DNA of 64,000 nt from Arthrobacter sp. Soil782 (GCF_001428435.1 NZ_LMSO01000007.1:248001-312000); one strand, 5' to 3'; shown: positions 53,551 to 63,895, numbered from the stretch's first letter. The notes: generated from the letters alone by a model not told the origin. Numbers and translations: made by a program.

Positions 53551-53940
53551 CGGGCCCCTCTCTTTACGTCACGGCCAGCGCCGCGGCGCCGAGTGGGACT
53601 GCGCCACGGAAGCGAAAGTCCCCGCGGCCAGCCGGCCGTTCACCGTTGAAAACTTGAATACTGCTGCGTTTCGACCACACCGGAAATCCCCGCACGCTGG
53701 GTGCTGCTGACACATCTGCCGAGTGAAAAACTCCTCGGGCCTTTCCTTGTGTGTCCCGGCGTGCGGGAGTGATCCAGGCGATACAGGCCAGCTTAGCGCT
53801 TTCAATTCCGAATGCGCGTGGCCCGGACTTTTGTGAAGGGTCACACAAAGACACGAACGACGGCGCTGGGATCCCGCCCGCTCCGGCCTCCGTCTTTTCT
53901 ACGAGCTGTAAAAAACTCGTATGGACCGGGTATGATGGCG
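53551..53940. promoter_or_regulatory. Divergent tkt/ctaB intergenic region
   Basis: About 390 bases between the divergent genes, with no supported gene. For ctaB a plausible promoter is TGTAAA (53908-53913), 17-base spacer, TATGAT (53931-53936). For tkt I see a TATTCA-like box near 53655 on the minus strand but no strong pair. Open frames here lack family similarity or sensible starts. Confidence 0.5.
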
Positions 53941-54930
53941 GTGGACTTTATCCTCAATTCAGAAGCAGAGCATCCTCCCGTGAATTTCGATCAGGTGGCA
54001 GTTGCGCCCAGCGTGAATCAGGCAGGCAGCGGCGTATCCCGCAAGCTTCGCGCGTATCTGGCACTGACCAAACCGCGGGTCATTGAACTGCTGCTGGTCA
54101 CCACCCTTCCCACCATGATCTTCGCCCAGGGCGGGTTTCCGTCGCTCGGCCTGGTCATAGCCACCATGGTCGGCGGTGCCTTTGCTGCCGGAAGTGCGGG
54201 TGCTTTCAACTGCTATCTCGACCGTGATATCGACAAGGTGATGAACCGAACGGTCAACAGACCATTGGTGACCGGAGAAGTGACACCGCGGGAAGCGCTG
54301 ATTTTCGCGTGGGCCCTGGGCATCGCATCGGTCGCCATCCTGTGGGTAGGCACCAACCCTCTCGCTGCCTGGCTCGGAGTGGGCGCAATCTTCTTCTATG
54401 TCGTCATCTACACGCTCATCCTGAAACGTCGGACAGCGCAAAACATCGTGTGGGGCGGGGCAGCAGGCTGCATGCCGGTGCTGATTGCATGGGCTGCAGT
54501 GACAGGAACGGTGGAATGGCCGGCGGTTGTGCTCTTCCTGGTGATATTTCTATGGACGCCGCCGCACTATTGGCCGCTGTCCATGAAGTACAGCGATGAC
54601 TACAATGCAGCGAACGTGCCCATGCTTGGTGCCATTGCGGGCGCCGGAGTTGTCTCCGTTCAGGTCGTTCTCTATGCCTGGGCCACGGTGACTTGCTCGC
54701 TCCTACTTGTTCCCGTGGGCGGGGCAGGTTGGGTTTACGCAATCGCGGCAGTTCTCAGCGGCGGCTGGTTCATTCTGGAGTCCCATAAACTGCACGCCTC
54801 TGCCCAAGCGGGGACAGCCACGGGCAAGACGGCGATGAAGGTCTTCCACGGATCAATCAGCTACCTCACCGTGCTGTTTCTGGCTCTCGCTATTGATCCC
54901 TTCGTCGGGACTGCAATCTTCGCGAGCTAG
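53941..54930 (+). CDS. ctaB: Protoheme IX farnesyltransferase (heme O synthase)
   Basis: UbiA-type membrane prenyltransferase that adds farnesyl to heme b for cytochrome oxidase. Motifs [32 protein letters not shown] and a second acidic region near SMKYSDDY; about nine membrane helices. The start is ambiguous. A TATGAT box at 53931-53936 overlaps the ATG codons at 53932 and 53935, making them unlikely, so GTG 53941 (329 residues) or GTG 53980 (316 residues) are better candidates. The oxidase genes themselves are not in the window. Confidence 0.93.
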   Translation: MDFILNSEAEHPPVNFDQVAVAPSVNQAGSGVSRKLRAYLALTKPRVIELLLVTTLPTMIFAQGGFPSLGLVIATMVGGAFAAGSAGAFNCYLDRDIDKVMNRTVNRPLVTGEVTPREALIFAWALGIASVAILWVGTNPLAAWLGVGAIFFYVVIYTLILKRRTAQNIVWGGAAGCMPVLIAWAAVTGTVEWPAVVLFLVIFLWTPPHYWPLSMKYSDDYNAANVPMLGAIAGAGVVSVQVVLYAWATVTCSLLLVPVGGAGWVYAIAAVLSGGWFILESHKLHASAQAGTATGKTAMKVFHGSISYLTVLFLALAIDPFVGTAIFAS

Positions 54931-54947
54931 CAGCAGCGCTCTCCACC

Positions 54948-54953
54948 TAGGAT
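54948..54953 (+). promoter_or_regulatory. -10 box for leaderless DapA-family gene
   Basis: TAGGAT, then exactly 6 bases, then ATG 54960; no ribosome site. Confidence 0.6.
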
Positions 54954-54959
54954 GGTGGA

Positions 54960-55865
54960 ATGGTCTTCACCGGAGTCGTTGCCTACCCCCTGACGCCTTT
55001 CACTGCGGACAGCGCGGTGAACTCAGCTGAACTTTCGCTCCTTGTGGATCGTTTGGCCCGGTCGGGGGTCGATTCCGTCACGGTGCTCGGGTCCTCGGGC
55101 AGCTTTGCCTATCTTGACGGTGATGAACGGAAGCGGGTCATTTCCTGCGCGGTTGACGCCGCCGCAGGCCGCGTTCCGCTGGCGGTGGGTATCAGCGCAG
55201 TCGCTACCCGGGAGGTAGTTGCAGGAGCACGGGCCGCGGAACGGCTGGGGGCGGACGGGGAGGTTCTCTCACCTGTGTCCTACCTGCCGCTGACCGACGA
55301 CGAGCTCATTGCGCTGGTGGAGGAAGTAGCCTCTGCCACTACTCTGCCCATCTGCCTATACAACAATCCGTCCACCACCCAGTTCTCCATCGACGTGGAA
55401 TTGGTGGGTCGGCTTGAGCACGTGCCCTCCCTGGTCGCTTTCAAGGACACGGCTGCTACTCCCGCAGAATTCGCCGATCGCGCCGCACGGTTGCGGGGAG
55501 CGCTCAACCGGCGGATCAGTCATGGCGCCAGCGGCGACCCACTTATAGCGACCGGCGAGGTGACCGCGGACGCCTGGCACACGGGCCTCGCAGCGCTCTT
55601 GCCTGCCAGTTACCTGGCGTTCCGCGCCGCAGTGCTGAAAGGTGATCCGGCGAGGGTGTCCGCGGAACGGTCCCGACTGGTGCCGGTGGTCCAGGCCGTC
55701 CACCGCCTGCGGAAGCTCAGCGGTCTGCATGCCCTGGGCAGGGCGTGCGGGGTCGACGCCGGAGATCCGCGACGGCCGCTCCTTCCGATCGCCGGAAGCG
55801 AGCAGCGCGACCTGGCGCGGCTGGCTGAGGCGTTCGACGACGTCGAGGACGGCGTGCAGGGCTGA
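54960..55865 (+). CDS. DapA/N-acetylneuraminate-lyase family aldolase
   Basis: 301 residues with the class I aldolase barrel. Schiff-base lysine is Lys162 (VAFKDTA) and the general-acid tyrosine Tyr134 (YNNPS). The loop usually GTTGE in dihydrodipicolinate synthase reads GSSGS (44-48), so this is probably not the lysine-pathway enzyme; the substrate (a 2-keto acid aldol) is unknown. It converges with ctaA with 2 bases between stops. Confidence 0.88.
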   Translation: MVFTGVVAYPLTPFTADSAVNSAELSLLVDRLARSGVDSVTVLGSSGSFAYLDGDERKRVISCAVDAAAGRVPLAVGISAVATREVVAGARAAERLGADGEVLSPVSYLPLTDDELIALVEEVASATTLPICLYNNPSTTQFSIDVELVGRLEHVPSLVAFKDTAATPAEFADRAARLRGALNRRISHGASGDPLIATGEVTADAWHTGLAALLPASYLAFRAAVLKGDPARVSAERSRLVPVVQAVHRLRKLSGLHALGRACGVDAGDPRRPLLPIAGSEQRDLARLAEAFDDVEDGVQG

Positions 55866-55867
55866 CG

Positions 55868-56818
55868 CTACTCGGCGCCGCTAGCAGCTTCTACCCGCCG
55901 GCGGGAATACCCGATGTAGATGGCGTGCGCCATCGCCGCGGTGAGCACGGAAGCTCCCAGCATGTGCAGCGCAACCAGGGCCACCGGCAGGTGGAGGAAA
56001 TGCTGCAGGTAGCCAACAGCGCCCTGGGCAAAGACGACGACGGTCAAAAGAACCAGGGCGAAGCGCAGGCGCTGCGCAACCCGGAGCCGGTACGCAGTAA
56101 AGACCAGCACGAGTACCGTCAACACGAGCAGGTAGACCGGGGCGGCATGGATGCGGGTCATCAGATCCGGGTTGAGGTTGTTCCGCGCCGCACCCGCGTC
56201 TCCTGCATGGGGCCCCGATCCGGTGACTACCACACCGAGCAGCACCGCGGCGGTCACCAGTACCCCCGCGGCGGCGAGGAGCCGTCGGAGCAGCGGTGTG
56301 GCACGCGGAGTGTTGTCAGCTTCCGCCTCAGCGGGGGAAAGCCGTGTGCGGTTCACCAGCACCGTGGCCACCGTAATCAGGACCATCGAGATGATGAAGT
56401 GCCAGCCAACCACCCACGGGTTGAGCTGAGTCAGGACCGTGATCCCACCCACCACAGCCTGCGCGGGGATCCCCGCGAAAAGAACAACGGCGGGCACAAA
56501 AAGGTCCCGCCGGGTCTTTCGCATGTTCCACAGGACCACGAGCATGGCGATCGCGATCGCGGTGAGGACGAAGGTGAGCAGGCGATTCCCGAATTCGATG
56601 ATGCCGTGTACGCCCATTTCCGGGGTGGTGACCATGGAGTCAGCGGTGCACAGCGGCCATTCAGGACAACCCAGGCCGGATGCGGTGAGCCGCACTGCAC
56701 CACCTGTGACGACGATCAGGATCTGGGAGACAAGCGAGGCAAGCGCCAGGGCGCGAACCGACGGTGTGACTGTCCGGGGTAGGCGCTCGACCAGACGGGC
56801 AGGGGAGATTTGAGTCAT
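55868..56818 (-). CDS. ctaA: Heme A synthase
   Basis: 316 residues from ATG 56818 (MTQISPARL). Eight membrane helices with the conserved GLGCPEWPLC cysteine pair in the first loop and histidines in IEFGNRLL, VGWHFIISM, RIHAAPVY and ALHMLGAS as heme ligands. Oxidises the heme O made by CtaB. The reading frame extends upstream into the ABC permease gene but without similarity there. Confidence 0.95.
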   Translation of the reverse strand: MTQISPARLVERLPRTVTPSVRALALASLVSQILIVVTGGAVRLTASGLGCPEWPLCTADSMVTTPEMGVHGIIEFGNRLLTFVLTAIAIAMLVVLWNMRKTRRDLFVPAVVLFAGIPAQAVVGGITVLTQLNPWVVGWHFIISMVLITVATVLVNRTRLSPAEAEADNTPRATPLLRRLLAAAGVLVTAAVLLGVVVTGSGPHAGDAGAARNNLNPDLMTRIHAAPVYLLVLTVLVLVFTAYRLRVAQRLRFALVLLTVVVFAQGAVGYLQHFLHLPVALVALHMLGASVLTAAMAHAIYIGYSRRRVEAASGAE

Positions 56819-56822
56819 GTTC

Positions 56823-57563
56823 CTAACTCCATTTGAACCAGCGGACGGCGGCCAGACCCACGACGGCGGCCCAGCCGCACAGCAGTGCGAAGGACAGTGC
56901 ATCGAATGTGCCGGAGGTAAGGGCAGCGCGCAGTCCGTCGCCCAGTGCGGCCGAGGGCAGCAGCGCAACGACGGGCTGGATGACCTCGGGCATGCTGCTG
57001 CGGGGGATGACAGTACCGCCGACGGCTGCCAGCAGAACCCACGTCAGATTGGTCACAGCAAGGGTTGCCTCGGGGCGGAGGGTTCCCGCTATCAGGAGGC
57101 CCAGAGCAGTGAAGGCCGCGATTCCCGGCACCAGCATGGCAAGTACCGGAAGAATCCCGCTGAACGGGGGATGCCAACCAAGCAGAACCGCCGTCGTGCC
57201 GATGACTGTGATTTGGATAGCGAGAACCGCACCCACCGCGAGGACCTTCCCCAAAATCAGCCCACTGCGGCCGAGCGGCGTGGTCGAAAGGAAGCGAAGC
57301 ACACCGTAACGGCGGTCGAACCCGGTTGCGATCCCTTGTCCGGTGAATGCCGTGGAAAGTACGCACAGCGCAATCACACCCGGGGTCCCTGCCTCGAGCC
57401 GCGGCACGCCGAGAACATCGAAGAAGGGGGTGAAGGCAATGGCGCTCAGTGCAAGCAGGGGCAGCACGATGGCCAGAACGAGCTGTTCCCCATTGCGAAG
57501 CATGGCGATCGTCTCATACCTGCCATGCTGCAGGACCCGCACGGGCAGCGGGGAAGCGCTCAT
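56823..57563 (-). CDS. ABC-2 type transporter permease
   Basis: 246 residues from ATG 57563 (MSASPLPVRVL). Six hydrophobic segments and the ABC-2 pattern (GFDRRYGVLRFLSTTPLGRSGLI). Forms an exporter with the ATPase encoded just upstream, whose stop overlaps this start by 4 bases. An ABC pair between ctaA and suf is also found in mycobacteria; what it exports is unknown. Confidence 0.9.
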   Translation of the reverse strand: MSASPLPVRVLQHGRYETIAMLRNGEQLVLAIVLPLLALSAIAFTPFFDVLGVPRLEAGTPGVIALCVLSTAFTGQGIATGFDRRYGVLRFLSTTPLGRSGLILGKVLAVGAVLAIQITVIGTTAVLLGWHPPFSGILPVLAMLVPGIAAFTALGLLIAGTLRPEATLAVTNLTWVLLAAVGGTVIPRSSMPEVIQPVVALLPSAALGDGLRAALTSGTFDALSFALLCGWAAVVGLAAVRWFKWS

Positions 57564-58507
57564 CGGATACTCCGTCCGGAGACATCGAGGAAGACGTCCT
57601 CCAACGAGCGGGAGGTCAGGGAGATCGAGGCCGGCAGGATGCCGTTCTCGGCCCACCAGGCAGCGATGACTGCCAAGTCCTCTGGTGTGAGTGCACCGTT
57701 CACGCAGTATTTGCCGGGCGAGGGCTCAGTGACATCGAGATGGATCAGGCGGTCGGCGGGCAGCGTGAGGCCGATCCGCGCTTCAAACCGAAGCTCCCGG
57801 GCGGCATCAGCGGTATGGGCGGTCAGTTCGGCCACTGTTCCCTGTCTGACCGTCCTGCCCTGGTCAATGATGTAGACGTAATCCGCGAGCCGTTGGGCGT
57901 CGTCGAGCAGGTGAGTGGTCAGAATGATCGCAAGGCCTTCGTCCCGAAGCTCCGTAATCAACTCGAAGACGATATTGCGTGACTGCGGATCAAGTCCTGC
58001 ACTTGGCTCATCGAGGAAGAGCACTTCAGGATTACCCACGAGGGCACACGCAAGGGCAAGGCGCTGCTTCTGGCCTCCCGAGAGCCGCCTCACCGAGGTC
58101 CGTGCGAATGAGTCGATTCCAAGCCGGGCTGCCAGCTGCTCGACATTGAGGGGTGAGGCATACATGCCGGCCACGTGGTGCAGCAGGGGCAGTGGCCGGA
58201 CTGCCGGAGGCAGCCCGCCCTCCTGCAGCATGATGCCGACGCGGCTGCGAAGTGGGGCGCCTGCGCGCCACGGATCTTCGCCAAGGAGGCGCACGCTGCC
58301 GCCGCTGGGCTTCTGCAGGCCCTGCGCGCACTCGAGCGTGGTGGTCTTGCCCGCTCCGTTGGCGCCCAGCAATGCGGTGACGCTACCCATGTCAGCGCGG
58401 AGACTGACGCCGTCGAGCACGCGGATCATCTTGCCGTCGAGGGATGAGACCGGGCCGAAGTCCTTGACGAGCCCGCTGACTTCGACGGCGGGAGGGGAGG
58501 AAGGCAC
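57560..58507 (-). CDS. ABC transporter ATP-binding protein
   Basis: 315 residues from GTG 58507. Walker A GANGAGKTTTLE, signature RRLSGGQKQRLALA, Walker B VLFLDEPSAGLD and the H-loop TTHLLDDA. The C-terminal extension (about 225-315) is typical of ABC-2 exporters. It heads the minus-strand unit ATPase-permease-ctaA and diverges from sufR. Confidence 0.95.
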   Translation of the reverse strand: MPSSPPAVEVSGLVKDFGPVSSLDGKMIRVLDGVSLRADMGSVTALLGANGAGKTTTLECAQGLQKPSGGSVRLLGEDPWRAGAPLRSRVGIMLQEGGLPPAVRPLPLLHHVAGMYASPLNVEQLAARLGIDSFARTSVRRLSGGQKQRLALACALVGNPEVLFLDEPSAGLDPQSRNIVFELITELRDEGLAIILTTHLLDDAQRLADYVYIIDQGRTVRQGTVAELTAHTADAARELRFEARIGLTLPADRLIHLDVTEPSPGKYCVNGALTPEDLAVIAAWWAENGILPASISLTSRSLEDVFLDVSGRSIR

Positions 58508-58696
58508 CGCATAATTCTACGCCACGTAGTAGCTGTCTCACGATGGCTCTATCGGCACACCGGATGGGTAGCCTCGCCTTACTGGAAGCGGGTGGGCTTC
58601 TGGAATAGATTAGGACATGGTTATGTTGTCTTAATTGGCTCGTCCCGCTCATTTGAGCTCCCAGCCTACTTCCCAATGCACCCTAAGGAGGCCCCG
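58508..58696 (+). promoter_or_regulatory. sufR promoter region with candidate operator
   Basis: A TAGATT -10-like box (58606-58611) predicts a start near 58618. Overlapping it is a GACA-N9-TGTC inverted repeat (58614-58617 with 58627-58630), a possible operator for SufR itself. AAGGAGG at 58685-58691 is a strong ribosome site. No gene is seen. Confidence 0.4.
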
Positions 58697-59536
58697 ATGT
58701 CACATTCCGTTGTCCCGGGCCGTACCAAGGGAGATAGCGTTTTCGGTGGAGTTGACGATGCCGATTCCCGCCGCGCCGTCGATGAGCGGACCAGGGATAA
58801 AGTGCTTTCCGCAGTTCTTGAGCACGGTCCGGTGAGCGCGGCTGAACTCGGCGACCGGCTGGGCTTCACGTCGGCGGCGGTCCGGCGCCATCTTGACGCG
58901 CTGTCCCGTGACGGCCTGATCGAGGTCAAAGTCATCGGCAGTCCTTCCCCGGGTGCAGGCCGTCCCGCGCGCCGCTATGTCCTCAGCCAGCGGGGCCAGA
59001 CACGGCTGGGCAACGATTATCTGCACATCGCGCAGGCAGCGCTAGGTCAGCTACGGGAGATCGCGGGGCCTGACGCCGTCCGCCAATTTGCAGCGGGCAG
59101 GTTCGCCGACATGGAAGAGCGGTACCGACCGGTCATTGAGTCCGCGGGGGACCGCCTGGAAGACAAGGCTTCAGCGCTTGCCGAAGCACTGAGCCTTGAC
59201 GGATTCGTCGGCTCCACACGGGAAATCGGCCGGAACGCACCCCATGCGGCGATGCTGAGCGTGCAGCTCTGCCAGGGACATTGTCCTATTCAGGAACTCG
59301 CGGCTGACTTCCCTGATTTCTGTGAACAGGAAACCGATGTCTTTGCCCGGCTGCTCGGCGTGGACGTTCGCAGGCTGTCCACACTCGCAGCCGGCGGCCA
59401 CGTCTGCACAACACACATACCGATCGGCCGCATCGCGCGCGCCGGTGAAACTGCCCGCCAATCACCCGAAAGCGACGCCCCGGCGCCGCACCCATACGTA
59501 ACAAACGTCTCCAACCATCAGCAAGGAAGGCCGTGA
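58697..59536 (+). CDS. sufR: Fe-S cluster-sensing repressor SufR
   Basis: 279 residues from ATG 58697. The N-terminal winged helix (about 30-95: [33 protein letters not shown]) binds DNA. Cysteines placed to hold a cluster are visible as [14 protein letters not shown] and GGHVCTTH near the C-terminus. SufR represses the suf operon when its cluster is present. It overlaps sufB by 1-4 bases. Confidence 0.93.
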   Translation: MSHSVVPGRTKGDSVFGGVDDADSRRAVDERTRDKVLSAVLEHGPVSAAELGDRLGFTSAAVRRHLDALSRDGLIEVKVIGSPSPGAGRPARRYVLSQRGQTRLGNDYLHIAQAALGQLREIAGPDAVRQFAAGRFADMEERYRPVIESAGDRLEDKASALAEALSLDGFVGSTREIGRNAPHAAMLSVQLCQGHCPIQELAADFPDFCEQETDVFARLLGVDVRRLSTLAAGGHVCTTHIPIGRIARAGETARQSPESDAPAPHPYVTNVSNHQQGRP

Positions 59537-61011
59537 TGACGGATCAGACAGATCAGAAGGCATTGGTTCCCGAGGCCGTGCCCGCAGGAGTACTCAGCGA
59601 CATCCTCGAGAGAAATCCGGAGCTCGAAGGCATCGGTACCTACGAGTACGGCTGGTCCGACAAGAACGACGTCGGCGCCAACGCCCGTCGCGGCCTGAGC
59701 GAAGAGGTTGTCCGCGACATCTCCGCCAAGAAGAACGAGCCCGAGTGGATGCTCGATCTTCGGCTGAAGGGTTTGAAGTACTTCGACCGCAAGCCGATGC
59801 CCAACTGGGGCGCGGACCTGTCCGGCATCGACTTCGACAACATCAAGTACTTTGTGCGGTCCACCGAAAAGCAGGCCGGTAGTTGGGAAGACCTTCCCGA
59901 CGACATCAAGAACACCTACGAAAAGCTCGGCATCCCTGAGGCTGAGCGTAATCGCCTGGTTTCCGGCGTCGCCGCGCAGTACGAATCCGAAGTTGTCTAC
60001 CACCAGATCAATGAGGAACTCGAGCGCCAGGGCGTCATCTTCATGGACACCGACACCGCGCTGCGGGAGCACCCTGAGTTCTTCGAGGAGTATTTCGGTT
60101 CGATCATTCCGGTCGGCGACAACAAGTTTGCTTCACTGAACACCGCTGTCTGGTCCGGAGGCTCTTTTGTCTACGTACCGCCCGGTGTCCATGTTGAGAT
60201 TCCGCTGCAAGCCTACTTCCGCATCAACACGGAGAACATGGGTCAGTTCGAGCGGACACTGATTATCGCTGACGAAGGCTCCTACGTGCATTACATCGAA
60301 GGCTGCACGGCACCCATCTACACGTCAGACTCGCTGCACTCCGCCGTCGTCGAAATTGTGGTCAAGAAGAACGCACGCGTTCGCTACACCACTATCCAGA
60401 ACTGGTCCAACAACGTCTACAACCTGGTAACCAAGCGGGCCATCGCGCATGAAGGCGCCACCATGGAGTGGATTGACGGAAACATCGGCTCCAAGGTCAC
60501 CATGAAGTATCCGGCTGTCTACCTGGTCGGGGAGCATGCCAAGGGCGAGACGCTGTCGATCGCATTCGCCGGCGAGGGCCAGCACCAGGACACCGGATCC
60601 AAGATGGTCCACATTGCGCCGAATACGAAGTCTTCGATCATCTCGAAGTCGGTCGCCCGTAGCGGCGGGCGCGCCGCATACCGCGGGCTGGTGCAGGTCC
60701 GGGAGGGCGCAACGCACTCGGCCAACACCGTACGCTGTGATGCCCTGCTGGTTGACACCATCTCCCGCTCAGACACCTACCCGTACGTGGACATCCGTGA
60801 AGATGATGTCACCATGGGCCACGAAGCCACGGTCTCGCGAGTGAGCGAAGAGCAGTTGTTCTACCTCATGTCCCGAGGGATGCCCGAGGACGAGGCCATG
60901 GCGATGATCGTGCGCGGATTCATTGAACCCATTGCACGTGAACTCCCCATGGAGTACGCGCTCGAACTGAACCGCTTGATCGAACTCCAGATGGAAGGAG
61001 CCGTAGGTTAA
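59536..61011 (+). CDS. sufB: Fe-S cluster assembly protein SufB
   Basis: 491 residues from ATG 59536 ([11 protein letters not shown]); GTG 59533 is an alternative. The beta-helix scaffold core is complete, including [35 protein letters not shown]-type strands and the cysteine in EGCTAPIY plus C in VRCDALL. SufB builds clusters with SufC and SufD. No intein is present, unlike some actinobacterial SufB. Confidence 0.97.
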   Translation: MTDQTDQKALVPEAVPAGVLSDILERNPELEGIGTYEYGWSDKNDVGANARRGLSEEVVRDISAKKNEPEWMLDLRLKGLKYFDRKPMPNWGADLSGIDFDNIKYFVRSTEKQAGSWEDLPDDIKNTYEKLGIPEAERNRLVSGVAAQYESEVVYHQINEELERQGVIFMDTDTALREHPEFFEEYFGSIIPVGDNKFASLNTAVWSGGSFVYVPPGVHVEIPLQAYFRINTENMGQFERTLIIADEGSYVHYIEGCTAPIYTSDSLHSAVVEIVVKKNARVRYTTIQNWSNNVYNLVTKRAIAHEGATMEWIDGNIGSKVTMKYPAVYLVGEHAKGETLSIAFAGEGQHQDTGSKMVHIAPNTKSSIISKSVARSGGRAAYRGLVQVREGATHSANTVRCDALLVDTISRSDTYPYVDIREDDVTMGHEATVSRVSEEQLFYLMSRGMPEDEAMAMIVRGFIEPIARELPMEYALELNRLIELQMEGAVG

Positions 61012-62309
61012 TGGCTGAAACCACCCAGTTGACCCCCGAACTGACTGACGAGAAGGCCCGTATCGGATCACCGTCGAGCCCGGAGAAAATTGCCATCGAC
61101 GGCTTCACCGAGGAAGGCGAAAACCTTTCCCCGACGAACACCGGCGCCGAGCAGCACGGGTTGAAGAAGCACAGCCACGGGGATGACCCTGTTGTGCCGG
61201 AAGCATCTCGAGGTGAGCGGCTCAAATCTTACAAGCTTGCCGACTTCCCACCACTGACCGGCCGCGAAGAGGACTGGCGGTTCACGCCGATCAAGCGCCT
61301 CCGCGGTCTGCATACCGATGCCCTGACAGGCAGTGGGCCCGAGGTTACCGTGTCCGGTGCATCGAACATCCTGGTGGAAACCGTCGAGCGCACAGATCCC
61401 CGCTTCGGTTCCGCAGCAATTCCTGAGGACAGGGTTGCCGCGGCCGCGTGGGAGGCGGTTACGCAGGCAACCGTCGTGACCATCCCCGATGAGACGGAAG
61501 CCGACTGCGACGTCACCATCTCGATCAACGGCACCGATGAGGCTCCCGCTGCACAGCACCTCATCATTTCTGCAGGGAAGTTCTCCAAGGCTGTCGTGGT
61601 GCTCGACCACCATGGCAAGACCACTCTGGCGCAGAACATCGAGATTGTGGTCGGAGACGGCGCGCAGCTCACGGTGGTAAGTGTCCAGGAATGGGACGAC
61701 GACGCCGTACACGCCTCCTCGCAGCAGGCGAAGATCGGCCGGGACGCCCGTTTCAAGCACGTGGTCGTCACTCTGGGTGGCGACCTGGTGCGGCTCACGC
61801 CGTCGTCATTCTTCACCGCTCCCGGCTCCGAGGTGGAAATGTACGGCCTCTACTTCGCCGATGCAGGGCAGCACCTTGAGCAGCGGCTCCTCGTTGACCA
61901 CGCCGTACCGAACTGCAAGTCCCGCGTCACCTACAAGGGTGCCCTGCAGGGACAGGACGCGCACACTGTCTGGGTAGGCGACGTGCTGATCCGCAAGGAA
62001 GCCGAGGGAACGGATACGTACGAGACCAACCGGAACCTGTTGCTCACCGACGGCACCCGTTCGGATTCCGTACCGAACCTCGAGATCGAAACCGGCCTGA
62101 TCGAAGGCGCCGGACACGCGAGCGCAACAGGCAGGTTCGACGATGAGCACTTGTTCTACCTGATGGCCCGCGGGATCGATGAGAAGACGGCCCGCCGTCT
62201 GGTAGTGCGCGGATTCCTCAACGAGGTCATCCAGCAGATCAAGGTTCCGGTACTGGAAGAGCGCCTCACGGAAGCCGTGGAGCGCGAGCTGGCTGCAGGG
62301 AACTACTGA
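61011..62309 (+). CDS. sufD: Fe-S cluster assembly protein SufD
   Basis: 432 residues, homologous to the SufB beta-helix and its partner in the SufBC2D complex. The C-terminal EDEHLFYLMARGI-like segment (DDEHLFYLMARG) is shared with SufB. The ATG overlaps the sufB stop (TAATG), so translation is coupled. Confidence 0.96.
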   Translation: MAETTQLTPELTDEKARIGSPSSPEKIAIDGFTEEGENLSPTNTGAEQHGLKKHSHGDDPVVPEASRGERLKSYKLADFPPLTGREEDWRFTPIKRLRGLHTDALTGSGPEVTVSGASNILVETVERTDPRFGSAAIPEDRVAAAAWEAVTQATVVTIPDETEADCDVTISINGTDEAPAAQHLIISAGKFSKAVVVLDHHGKTTLAQNIEIVVGDGAQLTVVSVQEWDDDAVHASSQQAKIGRDARFKHVVVTLGGDLVRLTPSSFFTAPGSEVEMYGLYFADAGQHLEQRLLVDHAVPNCKSRVTYKGALQGQDAHTVWVGDVLIRKEAEGTDTYETNRNLLLTDGTRSDSVPNLEIETGLIEGAGHASATGRFDDEHLFYLMARGIDEKTARRLVVRGFLNEVIQQIKVPVLEERLTEAVERELAAGNY

Positions 62310-62686
62310 TGACCCAGACACCTGAGAACGGCACCGGGCCGCAGGGCGAGCTCGTCTGCAATGTGAATGATATTGAGGTCAAGCAGGCGCTGCGGATCCT
62401 CATTGACGATTACCCCGTAGCAATCGTCAAAGATTCCGACGGCGGCATCCACGCCATCGGCGACACTTGCTCCCATGCCGATATTTCCCTTTCCGAGGGC
62501 GATGTCGAGGGCTGCAGGATCGAGTGCTGGGGACACGGTTCCCAGTTCGATCTGCGCAGCGGCATGCCGCTCCAGCTTCCCGCCTACGAGCCTGTGCCGG
62601 TTTTTGCACTTGAGATCCACGGTGACGAGGTTTACGTCGACATCACTACGGTGACCAACTCGGCGCCTGTCCCCGATCGCGGCTAG
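62309..62686 (+). CDS. Rieske-type ferredoxin (non-heme oxygenase ferredoxin-like)
   Basis: 125 residues with a complete Rieske 2Fe-2S site: first pair CSHADISL (Cys-X-His) and second CWGHGSQFD (Cys-X2-His). Similar proteins serve as ferredoxins for ring-hydroxylating oxygenases, but inside suf operons they more likely carry electrons for, or receive, newly made clusters. It overlaps sufD by one base (TGATG junction). Confidence 0.92.
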   Translation: MTQTPENGTGPQGELVCNVNDIEVKQALRILIDDYPVAIVKDSDGGIHAIGDTCSHADISLSEGDVEGCRIECWGHGSQFDLRSGMPLQLPAYEPVPVFALEIHGDEVYVDITTVTNSAPVPDRG

Positions 62687-62759
62687 AACTGTCACGAGCC
62701 AGAACACTTTCGAACATTTGAGCAACCCTGCAATGCAGGATGCAAAGGAGAACCCAAAG

Positions 62760-63533
62760 ATGTCCACCCTTGAGATCAAGGATCTGCACGTCAGCATCGA
62801 GACGGAACAGGGCGCCAAGCCCATCCTCAAAGGCGTCAGCCTGACCATCAACACCGGCGAGAGCCACGCCATCATGGGCCCGAACGGCTCCGGCAAGTCG
62901 ACTCTCGCATCCACCATCGCCGGTCATCCCCGTTACACGGTGGACAGCGGCTCGATCACCCTCGACGGTGAGGACGTCCTGGAGATGAGCGTCGATGAAC
63001 GGGCCCGCGCCGGACTCTTCCTCGCAATGCAGTATCCGGTCGAGGTTCCCGGTGTCACCATGACAAACTTCCTGCGCACGGCCAAGACCGCACTCGACGG
63101 CCAGGCCCCGAGCCTCCGGCACTGGACCAAGGACGTGAAGGAGGCAATGTCGCAGCTGCGCATTGATGCCGACTTCGCTCAGCGCAACGTGAACGAGGGC
63201 TTCTCCGGCGGCGAGAAGAAGCGTGTGGAGATCCTTCAGCTCGAACTGTTCAAGCCGAAGTTCGCCATCCTGGACGAGACCGACTCGGGTCTCGACGTCG
63301 ACGCGCTCAAGGTTGTGTCAGAGGGCGTCAACCGTGAGCACAGCAAGGGCAACATGGGCACCCTGCTCATCACCCACTACACACGCATCCTGCGGTACAT
63401 CAAGCCTGACTTCGTGCACGTCTTCGTCGACGGCCGAATCGCTGAAGAGGGCGGCCCTGAGCTCGCCGATCGCCTGGAGGAAGAGGGCTATGACCGCTTC
63501 CTCGTGGCCGGTACAGCCACTGCCGGCGCCTGA
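62760..63533 (+). CDS. sufC: Fe-S cluster assembly ATPase SufC
   Basis: 257 residues from ATG 62760, with AAAGGAGAA upstream. ABC ATPase with Walker A GPNGSGKSTL, signature GFSGGEKKRVEI, Walker B FAILDETDSGLD. Powers cluster assembly on SufB-SufD. An earlier in-frame ATG at 62718 would add 14 residues but lacks a ribosome site. Confidence 0.97.
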   Translation: MSTLEIKDLHVSIETEQGAKPILKGVSLTINTGESHAIMGPNGSGKSTLASTIAGHPRYTVDSGSITLDGEDVLEMSVDERARAGLFLAMQYPVEVPGVTMTNFLRTAKTALDGQAPSLRHWTKDVKEAMSQLRIDADFAQRNVNEGFSGGEKKRVEILQLELFKPKFAILDETDSGLDVDALKVVSEGVNREHSKGNMGTLLITHYTRILRYIKPDFVHVFVDGRIAEEGGPELADRLEEEGYDRFLVAGTATAGA

Positions 63534-63565
63534 TCCGGCTACCGACACAAAGAGAGGCTCCTGAC

Positions 63566-63895
63566 ATGAGCGATGTGAACGCAGCACAGACATCCCTTGA
63601 GGATGTCGAAGAGTCGCTGAAGGACGTCATTGATCCTGAGCTCGGCGTGAATATTGTCGATCTTGGTCTGTTGTACGGCTTGAAGTACGCCGACGACGGC
63701 GCTTTGCTGATCGACATGACCCTCACCACCGCAGCGTGCCCCCTGACCGACGTGATCGAGGAACAGGTGGGGCAGGCGCTCGATGGGGTAGTCGACGACT
63801 GGAGGCTCAACTGGGTGTGGATGCCGCCGTGGGGTCCCGAAAAGATCACAGACGACGGCCGCGACCAAATGCGGGCACTGGGCTTCAATATCTAG
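63566..63895 (+). CDS. SufT-like metal-sulfur cluster assembly factor (DUF59)
   Basis: 109 residues. MIP18/DUF59 protein: LKDVIDPELGVNIVDLGLLYG and TTAACPLTDVIEEQV with the conserved cysteine. SufT-type proteins help deliver Fe-S clusters to targets. Last gene of the suf unit in the window; the usual cysteine desulfurase and scaffold genes do not precede it. Confidence 0.93.
   Translation: MSDVNAAQTSLEDVEESLKDVIDPELGVNIVDLGLLYGLKYADDGALLIDMTLTTAACPLTDVIEEQVGQALDGVVDDWRLNWVWMPPWGPEKITDDGRDQMRALGFNI

Noticed and set aside
53812-53940. Upstream extension of ctaB to an ATG at 53812
   Set aside because: The extra 43 codons have no similarity to the family and include the likely promoter TGTAAA-17-TATGAT.
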